From the NCBI GenBank assembly GCA_016931255.1, contig JAFGFG010000009.1, forward strand, positions 27,627 through 91,626: DNA of 64,000 bases, read 5' to 3'. Origin of the DNA: Candidatus Aenigmatarchaeota archaeon (lineage in GTDB: Archaea; Aenigmatarchaeota; Aenigmatarchaeia; QMZP01; JAFGSV01). A model generated the notes under the pieces. It did no database searches. It saw only the letters and a program-made list of their open reading frames with translations, and had not been told where the DNA came from. Shown piece after piece: positions 1 through 8,064 of this stretch (position 1 is its first letter; every line of letters begins with the position of its first letter). Position numbers and translations under genes: made by a program.

Positions 1-132
1 CTCCAGCAGGGAGAAATATCTTTCTCCTATCACCTGGGCTACTGGCTCTGATCTCTGCATACCGGAGTGCCCCTTTGCGAGGTAGTCCAGCACCAGTGCC
101 CATTCATCCTTTTTTATAGGTTTGACTGTCAT
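1..132 (-). CDS. DUF655 family protein, N-terminal fragment
   Basis: The first 44 codons of a gene read leftward out of the window; the C-terminal part is missing. The visible residues run WALVLDYL, then EPVAQVIGERYFSLLE, which is the N-terminal pattern of the archaeal DUF655 family (a putative nucleic-acid-binding protein). In many archaea that gene follows rpl21e and rpoF; here those two lie 10 kb away at 10056-10684, so the usual cluster is split. The start ATG (positions 132-130) faces aIF5A divergently across 97 bp. Family call is from memory of the motif and only a fragment is visible. Confidence 0.7.
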   Translation of the reverse strand, partial: MTVKPIKKDEWALVLDYLAKGHSGMQRSEPVAQVIGERYFSLLE

Positions 133-196
133 TTTTCTCACTTCCTATGATTACAATGAATCTATATTTTATATTAATTTAGTCGCTTGGTCCCAG

Positions 197-208
197 AAAA
201 ATTTATAA
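197..208 (+). promoter_or_regulatory. TATA box of aIF5A (leaderless promoter)
   Basis: The A/T-rich element aaaaatttataa is centred about 27 nt upstream of the aIF5A ATG. Archaeal transcription normally starts about 25-27 nt after the TATA centre, so the transcript would begin at or next to the start codon, and no ribosome-binding sequence is present. Confidence 0.7.
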
Positions 209-229
209 CTGCCCTCTACAATTAAAGAT

Positions 230-616
230 ATGGCAACAAAAGCTAGCACAGTAAAGGCTCTCAAACCGGGGCATTACGTCATAATAGAGGACGAACCATG
301 CAAGGTTCTGAGCATCTCCCTATCAAAGCCGGGAAAGCACGGGTCAACGAAGGCGCGTGTCGATGCCGTTGGCATATTCGACAACAAGAAAAGGAATTTA
401 CTCAAACCGGCAGACTCAGCTGTTCAGGTCCCGATAATCGAAAAGAAGAAAGCTCAGGTAATCTCAGTTTCAGGAGCATATGTCCAGCTCATGGACATGG
501 AGGAATACAATACATTCGACGCATCAATACCTGAAGAGATGAAAGGAAAGCTTGAGTCAGGCCAGGAGATAAACTACTGGAAAATCGGTGAAAAGGTTCT
601 TGTGAAGGAGTCCTGA
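230..616 (+). CDS. Translation initiation factor 5A (aIF5A)
   Basis: A 128-aa protein with the two-domain layout of archaeal/eukaryotic IF5A: an N-terminal SH3-like domain carrying the hypusination loop (KPGKHGSTKARVDA, the lysine in PGKHG being the modified one) and a C-terminal OB-fold (about 70-128). It binds the ribosome near the E site and promotes peptide bond formation at stalling motifs. Length is typical of the archaeal family. The TATA box ends 21 nt before the ATG, with no Shine-Dalgarno, so the message is probably leaderless. Modification would need deoxyhypusine synthase, which is not in this window. Confidence 0.96.
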   Translation: MATKASTVKALKPGHYVIIEDEPCKVLSISLSKPGKHGSTKARVDAVGIFDNKKRNLLKPADSAVQVPIIEKKKAQVISVSGAYVQLMDMEEYNTFDASIPEEMKGKLESGQEINYWKIGEKVLVKES

Positions 617-673
617 AAAGAGGATTTCCCATATACTGATGTGGAGTAATATAGAACTAATCCATCTGTTGGA

Positions 674-682
674 TTTTTAAGC
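674..682 (+). promoter_or_regulatory. TATA-like element before the 29-codon acidic ORF
   Basis: The sequence tttttaagc is centred about 27 nt upstream of the ATG at 705, the same spacing seen for the confident leaderless genes in this window. It is the main support that the short ORF is expressed. Confidence 0.45.
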
Positions 683-704
683 TTTTTATGACAAACGAAT
701 ATTC

Positions 705-794
705 ATGAAAAATCTTTGGTACGACGAAGAGGACGAAGAGGCTGACGAAGACTCGGATGAAGATAGCGAAGATGTAGAAGAAGACGATTGGTAA
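705..794 (+). CDS. Very acidic 29-aa microprotein (hypothetical)
   Basis: A 29-codon ORF, too short for the ORF track, starting MKNLWYDEEDEE and ending VEEDDW. More than half the residues are Asp or Glu, and tryptophans flank the acidic run. It has its own TATA-like element at the leaderless spacing and sits alone between aIF5A and the convergent TrmB gene. Function is unknown. An acidic tail of this type could bind a basic protein, but that is speculation. It could also be a chance ORF in a GA-rich stretch. Confidence 0.4.
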   Translation: MKNLWYDEEDEEADEDSDEDSEDVEEDDW

Positions 795-865
795 ATGATT
801 CTTCCTTCTCCGGTCAACACTTTTTGATAGGTTTATTTCGCTGTAATTTAAGAAAAATCAGGAAT

Positions 866-1654
866 TCACTGTGAATTCCACATGTTATTGAACATGTGCT
901 CAAGCGCTCCTGCTGAGACATGCTTTGAAGCTGCCCAGAAAGCGACATCCTGCGTGTGGTGCACTTCTGCTGTGTCTGTCAGTGCCATCATGAAGTGCTC
1001 CCCGTCTACTGTGAATATCCTTCCCATTGAAGCCGGAAGCGGCTTGACCTCAGCGATTGACGAGAGTGTCTTGGCTGTCTTTGTTTCAGCATTCGGTGTA
1101 AGAATCCTTATCTTTGCACCAGACTTCTTTGCATTCTTCAGTGAGTTGTGATGCTTGTCATGGATTTCGGCGAGGCCTTCGTCAGTTGTGATTATGTTTA
1201 TGCTACTTCTGGCGCCCTTGAAAAGTGATTTCATCTGCTGGTTGATCGAGAAACTGCCTTTCAGTGTTCCTGCGAGGTCAGAAGCCTGAATCATTGAGAA
1301 TCCCTTGTTGTATATTTCCTCAAGCTCTGTCATCACGCTGGATCCGGTCATCTTTTCCATCCTGTCTATTGTGTCCGTATGCTTTCGGTGGAGGTTATCC
1401 TTTGCCCTTTCAATCGCATCCTTCGGTGCAAGTGAAACATACTTTATGGGCTTGGATGACTGCGCAACTACGAATCCCTTGTCAGCAAGTGACTCAAGAA
1501 CATCATAAGAACGGGACCTCGGAACCTTTGCAATCTCAGAAACCTCACCGGCTGTTGCAACACCCTTGGCTATGAGTGCCACATAAATCTTTCTCTCGTA
1601 AAGATTAAGGCCGATGTTCTTCAGTGCATCGAGTATTTCCTGCGATCCCAACAT
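866..1654 (-). CDS. TrmB-family transcriptional regulator
   Basis: A 262-aa protein whose first 75 residues match the TrmB winged helix-turn-helix (LNLYERKIYVALIAKG, then a recognition region with PRSRSYDVLESL). A helical linker (about 80-115) and a C-terminal alpha/beta sensor-like region follow (about 120-262), as in TrmB-like sugar-responsive regulators. No classic C-terminal sugar-binding signature was recognised, so the ligand is unknown. It is divergent from hisS across about 200 bp that hold inverted-repeat sites, suggesting autoregulation or control of hisS. Start chosen at the track ATG because the HTH begins directly after it. Confidence 0.82.
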   Translation of the reverse strand: MLGSQEILDALKNIGLNLYERKIYVALIAKGVATAGEVSEIAKVPRSRSYDVLESLADKGFVVAQSSKPIKYVSLAPKDAIERAKDNLHRKHTDTIDRMEKMTGSSVMTELEEIYNKGFSMIQASDLAGTLKGSFSINQQMKSLFKGARSSINIITTDEGLAEIHDKHHNSLKNAKKSGAKIRILTPNAETKTAKTLSSIAEVKPLPASMGRIFTVDGEHFMMALTDTAEVHHTQDVAFWAASKHVSAGALEHMFNNMWNSQ

Positions 1655-1853
1655 ATTATCTCCATTTGTTACTGCTTACTAATTAACATTTATATTTTTA
1701 AATGTTTTTCCGAACACAGTAGTCACAAAACCACTGTGCTGAATATGAAATATGTTAGTAAGTTATTTAAAGATATTGTCACTTCTTAGTAGTCTAAAAA
1801 TACGAGCCATATTTCTTTATACATGTTACAGAAATAATTAACAGGTAAGAGTT
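1655..1853 (+). promoter_or_regulatory. Divergent TrmB-hisS control region with operator-like repeats
   Basis: This 199-bp spacer is long for the window. It contains CTTACTAA (1675-1682) and its exact inverse TTAGTAAG (1755-1762), a further TTAGTAG (1786-1792), and an inverted pair CACAGT-N12-ACTGTG (1715-1738). A TATA-like atttatattttt (about 1688-1699) faces the TrmB gene, and tctttata (about 1815-1822) faces hisS with a short leader. The paired half-sites suggest regulator binding; assignment to TrmB is inference. Confidence 0.5.
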
Positions 1854-3083
1854 ATGTCAAAGTTCCAGCCGCCACGAGGCACAAGAGACTTCCTTCCGGA
1901 TGATATGGTCAGGAGAAGGGATGTTTTCGAAAAGATAATGGATATCTTCAGGAGGTACGGCTATGGCGAGGTGTGGACGCCCGCATTCGAGGACTTCGAG
2001 CTTCTGTCAAAGAAGTCAGGACCTGAGATTGAGGAAGAGATATATTCATTCAAGGACAAATCCGGCAGGAAACTGGGACTGAAATTCGATCCCACAGTTC
2101 CCATATGCAGGATAGTCGCATCGAACCCGTCGCTCCAGAAGCCTGCAAGGTTCTGCTACATAACAAACATGTGGCGCTATGACCGTCCCGGCGCCGGCCG
2201 CTGGAGGGAGTTCTGGCAGTCAGGCGTTGAGCTCATAGGCCCAATGACACCGGAAGCTGATGCAGAGATGCTCGCGCTTGTAAGCGATTCCCTGAAAGCC
2301 ATCGGCGCGAAAGGATTCTACTTCAGGATAAGCTCAAGAAAGATAGTGGATGCATTCGTCAGGGAGGCGGGAATACCTGAGAAAAGTACAGCTGATGTAT
2401 TCAGGGCCATAGACAAGCTTGACAAGATAGGCGAAAGCGGCGTCATGGCTGAGATGAAATCACGCGGAATAAAGCCTTCGCAGGCTGACGCTTTCATGGA
2501 TTTGATAAAAAGCGGGAAGTCCGGCGGGCCTGAGCTTGATGAATTGAAATCCATACAGGCTACAGCCAAGAGGATGGGCGTGCCGAATGTCGAGATAGAC
2601 CTGAGCATCGTGCGCGGCATTGATTATTATACAGGGTTTGTTTTCGAGACAATGGTTAAGGGGTTTGAAAAACTGGGCTCTGTTGCTTCAGGCGGGCGCT
2701 ACGACAAGCTCATTGGAATATACAGCGGGAATGATGTGCCTGCAACAGGATACGGTATGGGCATAGACCGCCTGCTTGAGATAATACCAGAGAAGGAAGC
2801 AGAGCCGCCTGTCACAGTATTCGTTGTGCCTGTTAAAGACGAAGTCAAAAATGATGCCATTGCGATAACCCAGGTACTGAGGGGCAGGGGAGTGAGCACT
2901 GAGACAGAGATGATGGGAAGGAACATACGAAAGCAGCTCGAATATATATCCAAGAGGGGCATACCTTTCGCAATCATAGTGGGGCCGAGCGAGGTCAGCG
3001 CAAAGAAGTACACACTCAGGGACATGAAGACCGGCAAGGAAACGAAGCTTTCATTGGATTCCATAATCAGGAAACTTGCTTAA
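1854..3083 (+). CDS. hisS: Histidyl-tRNA synthetase
   Basis: A 409-aa class II synthetase that charges tRNA-His. Visible landmarks are motif 2 with RYDRPGAGRWREFWQSG near residues 107-124, the histidine-specific motifs RGIDYYTGFVFE (about 252) and SGGRYDKLIG (about 278), and a C-terminal anticodon-binding domain (about 320-409). Length is normal for the short archaeal/bacterial form. The ORF begins with SKFQPPRGTRDFLP, the usual HisRS N-terminus, which fixes the start. A TATA-like element about 35 nt upstream implies a short leader, with a weak aggtaag ribosome site. Confidence 0.96.
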   Translation: MSKFQPPRGTRDFLPDDMVRRRDVFEKIMDIFRRYGYGEVWTPAFEDFELLSKKSGPEIEEEIYSFKDKSGRKLGLKFDPTVPICRIVASNPSLQKPARFCYITNMWRYDRPGAGRWREFWQSGVELIGPMTPEADAEMLALVSDSLKAIGAKGFYFRISSRKIVDAFVREAGIPEKSTADVFRAIDKLDKIGESGVMAEMKSRGIKPSQADAFMDLIKSGKSGGPELDELKSIQATAKRMGVPNVEIDLSIVRGIDYYTGFVFETMVKGFEKLGSVASGGRYDKLIGIYSGNDVPATGYGMGIDRLLEIIPEKEAEPPVTVFVVPVKDEVKNDAIAITQVLRGRGVSTETEMMGRNIRKQLEYISKRGIPFAIIVGPSEVSAKKYTLRDMKTGKETKLSLDSIIRKLA

Positions 3084-3656
3084 CTATTTTCTGAAGAACG
3101 AAAGATAAGCCGTATGCATGAGACCTTTCGTTTCGGGCCTGGTGCCTGTTTCCTTAACTGCCATCTCCCTGACTATGCATTCAATAGACTGCTCGTGCTT
3201 CAGACCCTTTTCAATGCACAGCAGGACGAATTTCCTCATCTGCTCCACTGTAGGGAGATACGAGACCAGATACCCGCCTTTCTTCAGCGCACTGCAGACA
3301 TGGTCAATTGCATGCCAGGGCTCCGGCATGTCCAGCGTGATTACGTCCACGTCCTTCTCATCAATGCCTTTGAATATGTCGCGATTTTTCACTTCCACAT
3401 ACTTCTCAAATCCTGCTTTCTTTACGTTCCTTGCGGCAATCTTCGAAAAATCCTCGCGCAACTCGTAGGAGAAAACCTTTCCTTCGGGTTTCACCTGATT
3501 CGCAAGGAAGATTGAAAGAAATCCTGAACCCGCTCCTGCGTCAACAACCATGTCGCCTGACGTGAGTCCTGTAAATGCGGCTATCATCCCCGCATCCTTG
3601 AGAGTTATAATCTGCGGCCCCCTCGCAAGCTTCCTGAATAGTTCCGGTATTCTCAT
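3084..3656 (-). CDS. tRNA (adenine-N1)-methyltransferase, TrmI-type
   Basis: A 190-aa SAM-dependent methylase, predicted to act on adenines 57/58 of the tRNA T loop as in archaeal TrmI. The SAM-binding motif VVDAGAGSG lies at residues 37-45 and the catalytic DMPEPW at 109-114, characteristic of the m1A family. It is shorter than most TrmI proteins, mostly at the N-terminus. The track start is 16 codons upstream. The ATG at 3656 is preferred because a perfect tttttaaaa box lies 26 nt before it. It converges on hisS with no gap between the two stop codons. Confidence 0.88.
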   Translation of the reverse strand: MRIPELFRKLARGPQIITLKDAGMIAAFTGLTSGDMVVDAGAGSGFLSIFLANQVKPEGKVFSYELREDFSKIAARNVKKAGFEKYVEVKNRDIFKGIDEKDVDVITLDMPEPWHAIDHVCSALKKGGYLVSYLPTVEQMRKFVLLCIEKGLKHEQSIECIVREMAVKETGTRPETKGLMHTAYLSFFRK

Positions 3657-3676
3657 AAGTAAACCTCTAACCAACT

Positions 3677-3686
3677 GTTTTAAAAA
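3677..3686 (-). promoter_or_regulatory. TATA box deciding the TrmI start
   Basis: Read on the minus strand this is gtttttaaaac, centred 26 nt from the ATG at 3656. If transcription starts there, the upstream in-frame start in the ORF track cannot be used because it would lie upstream of the transcript. Confidence 0.6.
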
Positions 3687-3736
3687 CAATACATTTATTA
3701 ACATTACCCAGTATAATTACAGATGCGTGGTTGCCC

Positions 3737-4033
3737 ATGAAATATCCGAAAAACAAGAACACATACTGCCCGAAATGCAAGAAGCATACTGAGCACACAG
3801 TCAGCATAAGCAGCAGGAAAGGGAGAGGAAAGGCACACCCGTTGTCAGAGGCTCAGAGGAGATTCAAGGAAAAGCTCAAGGGATACACTTCATTCCCAAG
3901 ACCAAATCCGAAAGGTGACGGAAAGCCCACGAAAAAGCTGGACCTAAGGTTTAAATGCAAGGAATGCAGCAAGAGCCATACGAAGAGCAGCGGCAGCTTC
4001 AGGGCAAAAAAATTCGAATTTAAGGGGAAATGA
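3737..4033 (+). CDS. rpl44e: 50S ribosomal protein L44e
   Basis: A 98-aa basic zinc-ribbon ribosomal protein. It has the paired motifs [12 protein letters not shown] at the N-terminus and [10 protein letters not shown] near residue 75, which supply four cysteines for zinc, plus the lysine/arginine-rich core typical of L44e. The ORF track begins at an upstream TTG; the ATG at 3737 gives the family N-terminus [11 protein letters not shown]. It is followed one base later by S27e, the usual archaeal order. Confidence 0.95.
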   Translation: MKYPKNKNTYCPKCKKHTEHTVSISSRKGRGKAHPLSEAQRRFKEKLKGYTSFPRPNPKGDGKPTKKLDLRFKCKECSKSHTKSSGSFRAKKFEFKGK

Positions 4034-4034
4034 T

Positions 4035-4202
4035 ATGACTGGAGATTTTCTTAAGGTAAAGTGCAAGGACTGCAAGAATGAGCAGGTAATATTCTCAAAG
4101 CCCGCAGGCGAGGTAAAGTGCCTTGTATGCGGCTCTGTACTCGCGAAGAATACAGGCGGACGGGCTGAGATAACAGGCAACATCATAAAGAACGTTGAAT
4201 AA
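4035..4202 (+). CDS. rps27e: 30S ribosomal protein S27e
   Basis: A 55-aa protein missed by the ORF track because of its length. It carries the S27e zinc ribbon, VKCKDCKNEQVIFSKP followed by VKCLVCGSVL, with four cysteines in two CxxC pairs. It starts one base after the L44e stop, so the two are co-translated. In archaea this pair commonly precedes aIF2-alpha, and the same order holds here. Confidence 0.93.
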   Translation: MTGDFLKVKCKDCKNEQVIFSKPAGEVKCLVCGSVLAKNTGGRAEITGNIIKNVE

Positions 4203-4252
4203 AGAAACGCTTCCGGGAGCTTTTTAAATATCTCTCTTCTCTATGTTATCGT

Positions 4253-5017
4253 ATGAGAAAGCGAGGTCTGCCGGAAAGGGGTGAGATGGTTGTCTGCGAG
4301 ATAACCAAGATAAATCCCAATTCCGTTTATGCGAAGCTTCTTGAATATGACAGAAGCGGAATGATACACGTCTCGGAGATAGCCAAGCGATGGGTCAAGG
4401 ACATCCGTGAGTTCGTAAAGCTCAGGCAGCTCGTTGTGTGCAGTGTCGGCCGCGCTGATGAGAATGATATTTCTCTTTCACTGAAAAGGGTGAACAAGAA
4501 TCAGGGAGACAGGAAACTCCAGGAATACAAGAAGGAGATGAATGCTGAGAAGTTCCTTGAGCAGATAGCCAAGCAGCTGGGAAAGACACTCGAGGAAGCA
4601 TTCGAGGAAGTCGGTTATGACCTTGAGGAGAAGTTCGGTTCAGTAAACAAGTCCTTCGAAACAGCCCTGAGGAATCCCAACCTTCTCGCAGAGAAGGGGA
4701 TAAACAAGGAATGGGCGGACGCCATCACCGAAATGGCCAAGAAGAATTATGTTGAGAAGACTTACGAGGTGAAGTCCAAACTCAATCTCGTCAGTTATGC
4801 TGAGAACGGCATGGAAGTTATCAAGGGCGCACTCATGAAGGCTGCGGAAAATGGGCTTGATGTAAGGTACATATCCGCACCCAAATACCAGATCACCGGA
4901 ACCGGCAAAAACATAAAGGAAGTCAAGGAGCTTGTCGAAAACGTAAGCAGGGAAGTGGTCGGGAAAGTAGAAAAGTCCGGAGGGGAGTGTAGCTTCGTCC
5001 TTGAGGGGAAGAACTGA
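4253..5017 (+). CDS. Translation initiation factor 2 subunit alpha
   Basis: A 254-aa aIF2-alpha, part of the trimeric factor that brings initiator Met-tRNA to the ribosome. An N-terminal S1/OB domain (about 8-80, with VYAKLLEYDRSGMIHVSEI) is followed by a helical middle and an alpha/beta C-terminal domain that contacts aIF2-gamma. Length is close to family normal. A tttttaaat box lies 27 nt upstream of the ATG, so the message is probably leaderless. In many archaea nop10 follows; here SRP54 follows directly. Confidence 0.95.
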   Translation: MRKRGLPERGEMVVCEITKINPNSVYAKLLEYDRSGMIHVSEIAKRWVKDIREFVKLRQLVVCSVGRADENDISLSLKRVNKNQGDRKLQEYKKEMNAEKFLEQIAKQLGKTLEEAFEEVGYDLEEKFGSVNKSFETALRNPNLLAEKGINKEWADAITEMAKKNYVEKTYEVKSKLNLVSYAENGMEVIKGALMKAAENGLDVRYISAPKYQITGTGKNIKEVKELVENVSREVVGKVEKSGGECSFVLEGKN

Positions 5018-5036
5018 ATTCTCCACAGGTGGTACC

Positions 5037-6368
5037 ATGGTTCTCGATACATTCGGAGACTCGATAAAGAAGATTTTCAGTAAAGTTACTGGTTACTCTT
5101 TAGTAGACAAGGAAAAGGTCGATGCGCTTGTCATAGAGCTGCAGAGAGCGCTGATACAGGCTGATGTTGACATAGAGTTGATAGCAGAGCTTTCCGGAAG
5201 GATAAAGAACAACGTTCTCAAGAAAGATCTTCCCAAGGGCATGAGCATGAAGGAGGTCCTTGTCAAGAACCTATATGATGAACTGGTGTGGTTCCTCGGA
5301 GAAAAGAGCAATGGTCTTGAGCTGAAGAAGCAGCGCATACTTCTCATAGGGCTTTTCGGTGCCGGAAAAACAACTGCAGCCGGAAAGCTTGCGAAATGGT
5401 TCCAGACACGCGGTCTTCAGGCAGGTCTTGTTGCATGCGATGTTCACAGGCCCGCAGCCCAGGACCAGCTTGAGCAGAACGCAAAAAGGATAAACGCGCC
5501 TGTCTACAGGGACGGCAAGGGCGCAGACGGCGTGGCAAAGGAAGCTGTCAAAAAGTCAAAGGAACATGTGATGATTTTCGACTCTGCGGGGCGTGATGCG
5601 CTTGACGGTGAACTCGCAAAGGAACTGAAGGCCCTGAGCAAGACGGTTAACCCCGACGAGGTCTTCCTTGTCATACCCGCTGAGCTTGGACAGGCCGCGC
5701 GGACGCAGGCATCCGAATTCTCAAAGCTTGTTGGCATAACAGGCATAATAATAACAAAAATGGACGGCACTGCAAAGGGCGGTGCCGCGCTGGCTGCATG
5801 CAGGGCAGCGGGTACGAGCGTCCGTTTCATTGGAACAGGCGAGAAGATAGGCGACCTTGAAGTCTACGACCCGAAGCGTTTCATCGGAAGGCTAATCGGA
5901 TACGGCGACATTGAAGGACTCATGGAAAAGGCAAAAGAAGCAGGCATGAGCGAGGATGTCGCAAAGAGGATAATGGACGGGAAGTTCACAATGAGGGATT
6001 TTCAGGAGCAGATAAAGTCAATGAAAGGAATGGGTTCCATGACCAAGATGCTCGATATGCTTCCCGGCGGTTCCTCTGCATTGAAGAAGAAGCTTCCTGA
6101 TGGTTTCCTCAGCAATCAAGAAGAAAAAATGAAGAAATGGGAATTTGCTATAAATTCCATGACACCCCATGAGAGGGAGAATCCCGAAGACATAACCTCC
6201 AGCCGCATAAAAAGGATAGCTTCAGGATCGGGCATGAGGGAGGACGAGGTCAGGCATATGATGAAGTCTTACAAGCAGATAAAGAAAGTGATGAAGATGA
6301 CGAAGGGCGGGAAGGCATTCAAGCGCGGCCCGTTCGCGAATATAGCGAAGCAGTTTGGGATGGGATGA
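5037..6368 (+). CDS. Signal recognition particle protein SRP54
   Basis: A 443-aa SRP GTPase that binds signal peptides and 7S RNA and docks on FtsY. It has an N-terminal helical bundle, a G domain with P-loop GLFGAGKTTAAGKL (about 103), DVHRPAAQDQL, a G3 motif reading DSAGRD rather than the common DTAGRD, and TKMDGTAKGG (about 239). A methionine-rich M domain fills the last 130 residues. The track start is an upstream TTG; the ATG at 5037 is chosen because it follows the ribosome site caggtggt and gives the family N-terminus MVLDTFGD. Confidence 0.96.
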   Translation: MVLDTFGDSIKKIFSKVTGYSLVDKEKVDALVIELQRALIQADVDIELIAELSGRIKNNVLKKDLPKGMSMKEVLVKNLYDELVWFLGEKSNGLELKKQRILLIGLFGAGKTTAAGKLAKWFQTRGLQAGLVACDVHRPAAQDQLEQNAKRINAPVYRDGKGADGVAKEAVKKSKEHVMIFDSAGRDALDGELAKELKALSKTVNPDEVFLVIPAELGQAARTQASEFSKLVGITGIIITKMDGTAKGGAALAACRAAGTSVRFIGTGEKIGDLEVYDPKRFIGRLIGYGDIEGLMEKAKEAGMSEDVAKRIMDGKFTMRDFQEQIKSMKGMGSMTKMLDMLPGGSSALKKKLPDGFLSNQEEKMKKWEFAINSMTPHERENPEDITSSRIKRIASGSGMREDEVRHMMKSYKQIKKVMKMTKGGKAFKRGPFANIAKQFGMG

Positions 6369-6370
6369 TT

Positions 6371-8002
6371 ATGAAGGTTACGATAGCTCAGCTGAATCCT
6401 GTGGTCGGGGACATAGACGGCAACCTTAAGAAAGCAAAGGATGTGCTCTCCAATGCCGGTGGCACGGACCTCGTGGTATTTCCTGAGATGTTCCTAACAG
6501 GATATCCGCCGAGGGACCTTCTCGAAAAGAAGTATTTCATAGAGAGGTCTATGAAGGCTGTTGAGAAGCTTGCGAAGGCTTCGGAGAATTACGATTTCGG
6601 TATAATAGTAGGTGTTCCTGAGAAGAACGGGGGTAAAGAGGGAATGGGGCTTTACAATACTGCTGTTCTCCTGCATAAGGGGAAAAAGAAAATAGTTCAG
6701 CGAAAATCACTCCTCCCAACTTATGACGTATTCGATGAGGCAAGATATTTCGATCCCGCAGATAAGATAGATGTTGTCGGTTTCGGTGATGAAAAAATAG
6801 GGATTTCGATTTGCGAGGATGCATGGAATGACCCTCAGCTCTGGCACAGGCGGCACTATGACTTCAATCCCATAGAAGAGCTTGCAAAGAAAGGCGCTAC
6901 CCTGATGATAAACATATCAGCCTCGCCGTTTCATCTAGGGAAAGGCCGCATAAGATACAGGCTTGTCAGCAATCATTCAAAGAAGCACGGTGTCCCATTC
7001 ATCTACGTCAATCAGGTGGGGGCGAATGACGAACTGATATTCGACGGAAGGAGTATATTCACTGACTCAGATGGAAAACTGGTGACATCACTTCCTCCAT
7101 TTAAGGAAACGGTTGTCACAGTCGACACAAAAGAAAAGGGTAAATCCGAATACATCGAGGAGGGAGAAATGGAGAGCCTCGAAAGCGCTCTTGTTCTTGG
7201 AGTGGGCGATTACTTCAGGAAGTGTGGATTCAGGGAAGCGGTTGTCGGACTTTCAGGAGGCATAGATTCTGCTGTGACATGTGCACTGGCTGTCAAAGCA
7301 CTCGGAAAAGAGAATGTACTGGGAATATCGATGCCTTCCAGATTCTCGTCCACGGGAAGCGTTGACGACTCCGAGAGGCTCGCAAAAAATCTTGGCATAG
7401 AATTCAAGGTTATACCAATAAAGGAAGTGCATGATTCTTATATTGCCACGCTGAAGGAACATTTCAAGGGGAAGAAGGAAGACGTTACAGAAGAAAACAT
7501 CCAAGCAAGGATAAGGGGAAATCTCCTCATGGCGTTCTCGAACAAGTTCGGGCATCTCGTGCTCTCAACCGGCAACAAGAGCGAGGTTTCTGTCGGCTAC
7601 TGCACACTTTACGGAGATATGACAGGAGGACTTTCCGTGATATCGGATGTCCCAAAGACAATGGTATATGAACTTGCCAGATACATCAACAGGAATAAAG
7701 AGATAATTCCCAAAGAGACCATAGAGAAACCGCCTTCTGCAGAGCTGAGACCCAATCAGAAGGATCAGGACAGCCTTCCGCCTTATGATATACTCGACGA
7801 AATACTGAAGTATTATGTTGATGAAAGGCTTTCATCGGATGAAATAAAGAGTAAAGGATTCAACAAGGACACAGTTGACTGGGTTATAAGGACTGTCAAC
7901 AGGAACGAATACAAGAGAAAGCAGGCTGCTCCCGGACTGAAGGTCACTTCCAAGGCTTTTGGTCAGGGACGAAGGATACCAATAGCTGCAAAGCACGAAT
8001 GA
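6371..8002 (+). CDS. nadE: Glutamine-dependent NAD+ synthetase
   Basis: A 543-aa fusion enzyme that amidates nicotinic acid adenine dinucleotide. The N-terminal nitrilase-type glutaminase (about 1-265) shows its triad: Glu in FPEMFLTGYP (about 39), Lys in RKSLLPTYDVFDE, and Cys in SICEDAW (about 148). The C-terminal synthetase has the ATP-pyrophosphatase loop GLSGGIDSAVTCALA (about 293). The start is uncertain by two codons: ATG 6365 overlaps the SRP54 stop, while ATG 6371 gives the usual MKVTIAQLNP. Coupling to SRP54 suggests one operon. Confidence 0.95.
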   Translation: MKVTIAQLNPVVGDIDGNLKKAKDVLSNAGGTDLVVFPEMFLTGYPPRDLLEKKYFIERSMKAVEKLAKASENYDFGIIVGVPEKNGGKEGMGLYNTAVLLHKGKKKIVQRKSLLPTYDVFDEARYFDPADKIDVVGFGDEKIGISICEDAWNDPQLWHRRHYDFNPIEELAKKGATLMINISASPFHLGKGRIRYRLVSNHSKKHGVPFIYVNQVGANDELIFDGRSIFTDSDGKLVTSLPPFKETVVTVDTKEKGKSEYIEEGEMESLESALVLGVGDYFRKCGFREAVVGLSGGIDSAVTCALAVKALGKENVLGISMPSRFSSTGSVDDSERLAKNLGIEFKVIPIKEVHDSYIATLKEHFKGKKEDVTEENIQARIRGNLLMAFSNKFGHLVLSTGNKSEVSVGYCTLYGDMTGGLSVISDVPKTMVYELARYINRNKEIIPKETIEKPPSAELRPNQKDQDSLPPYDILDEILKYYVDERLSSDEIKSKGFNKDTVDWVIRTVNRNEYKRKQAAPGLKVTSKAFGQGRRIPIAAKHE

Positions 8003-8064
8003 TTTAATTATTAGCGAGTAGTGATTAAATAAATATTTATAAATATGTCATTCATAGATTTTCT

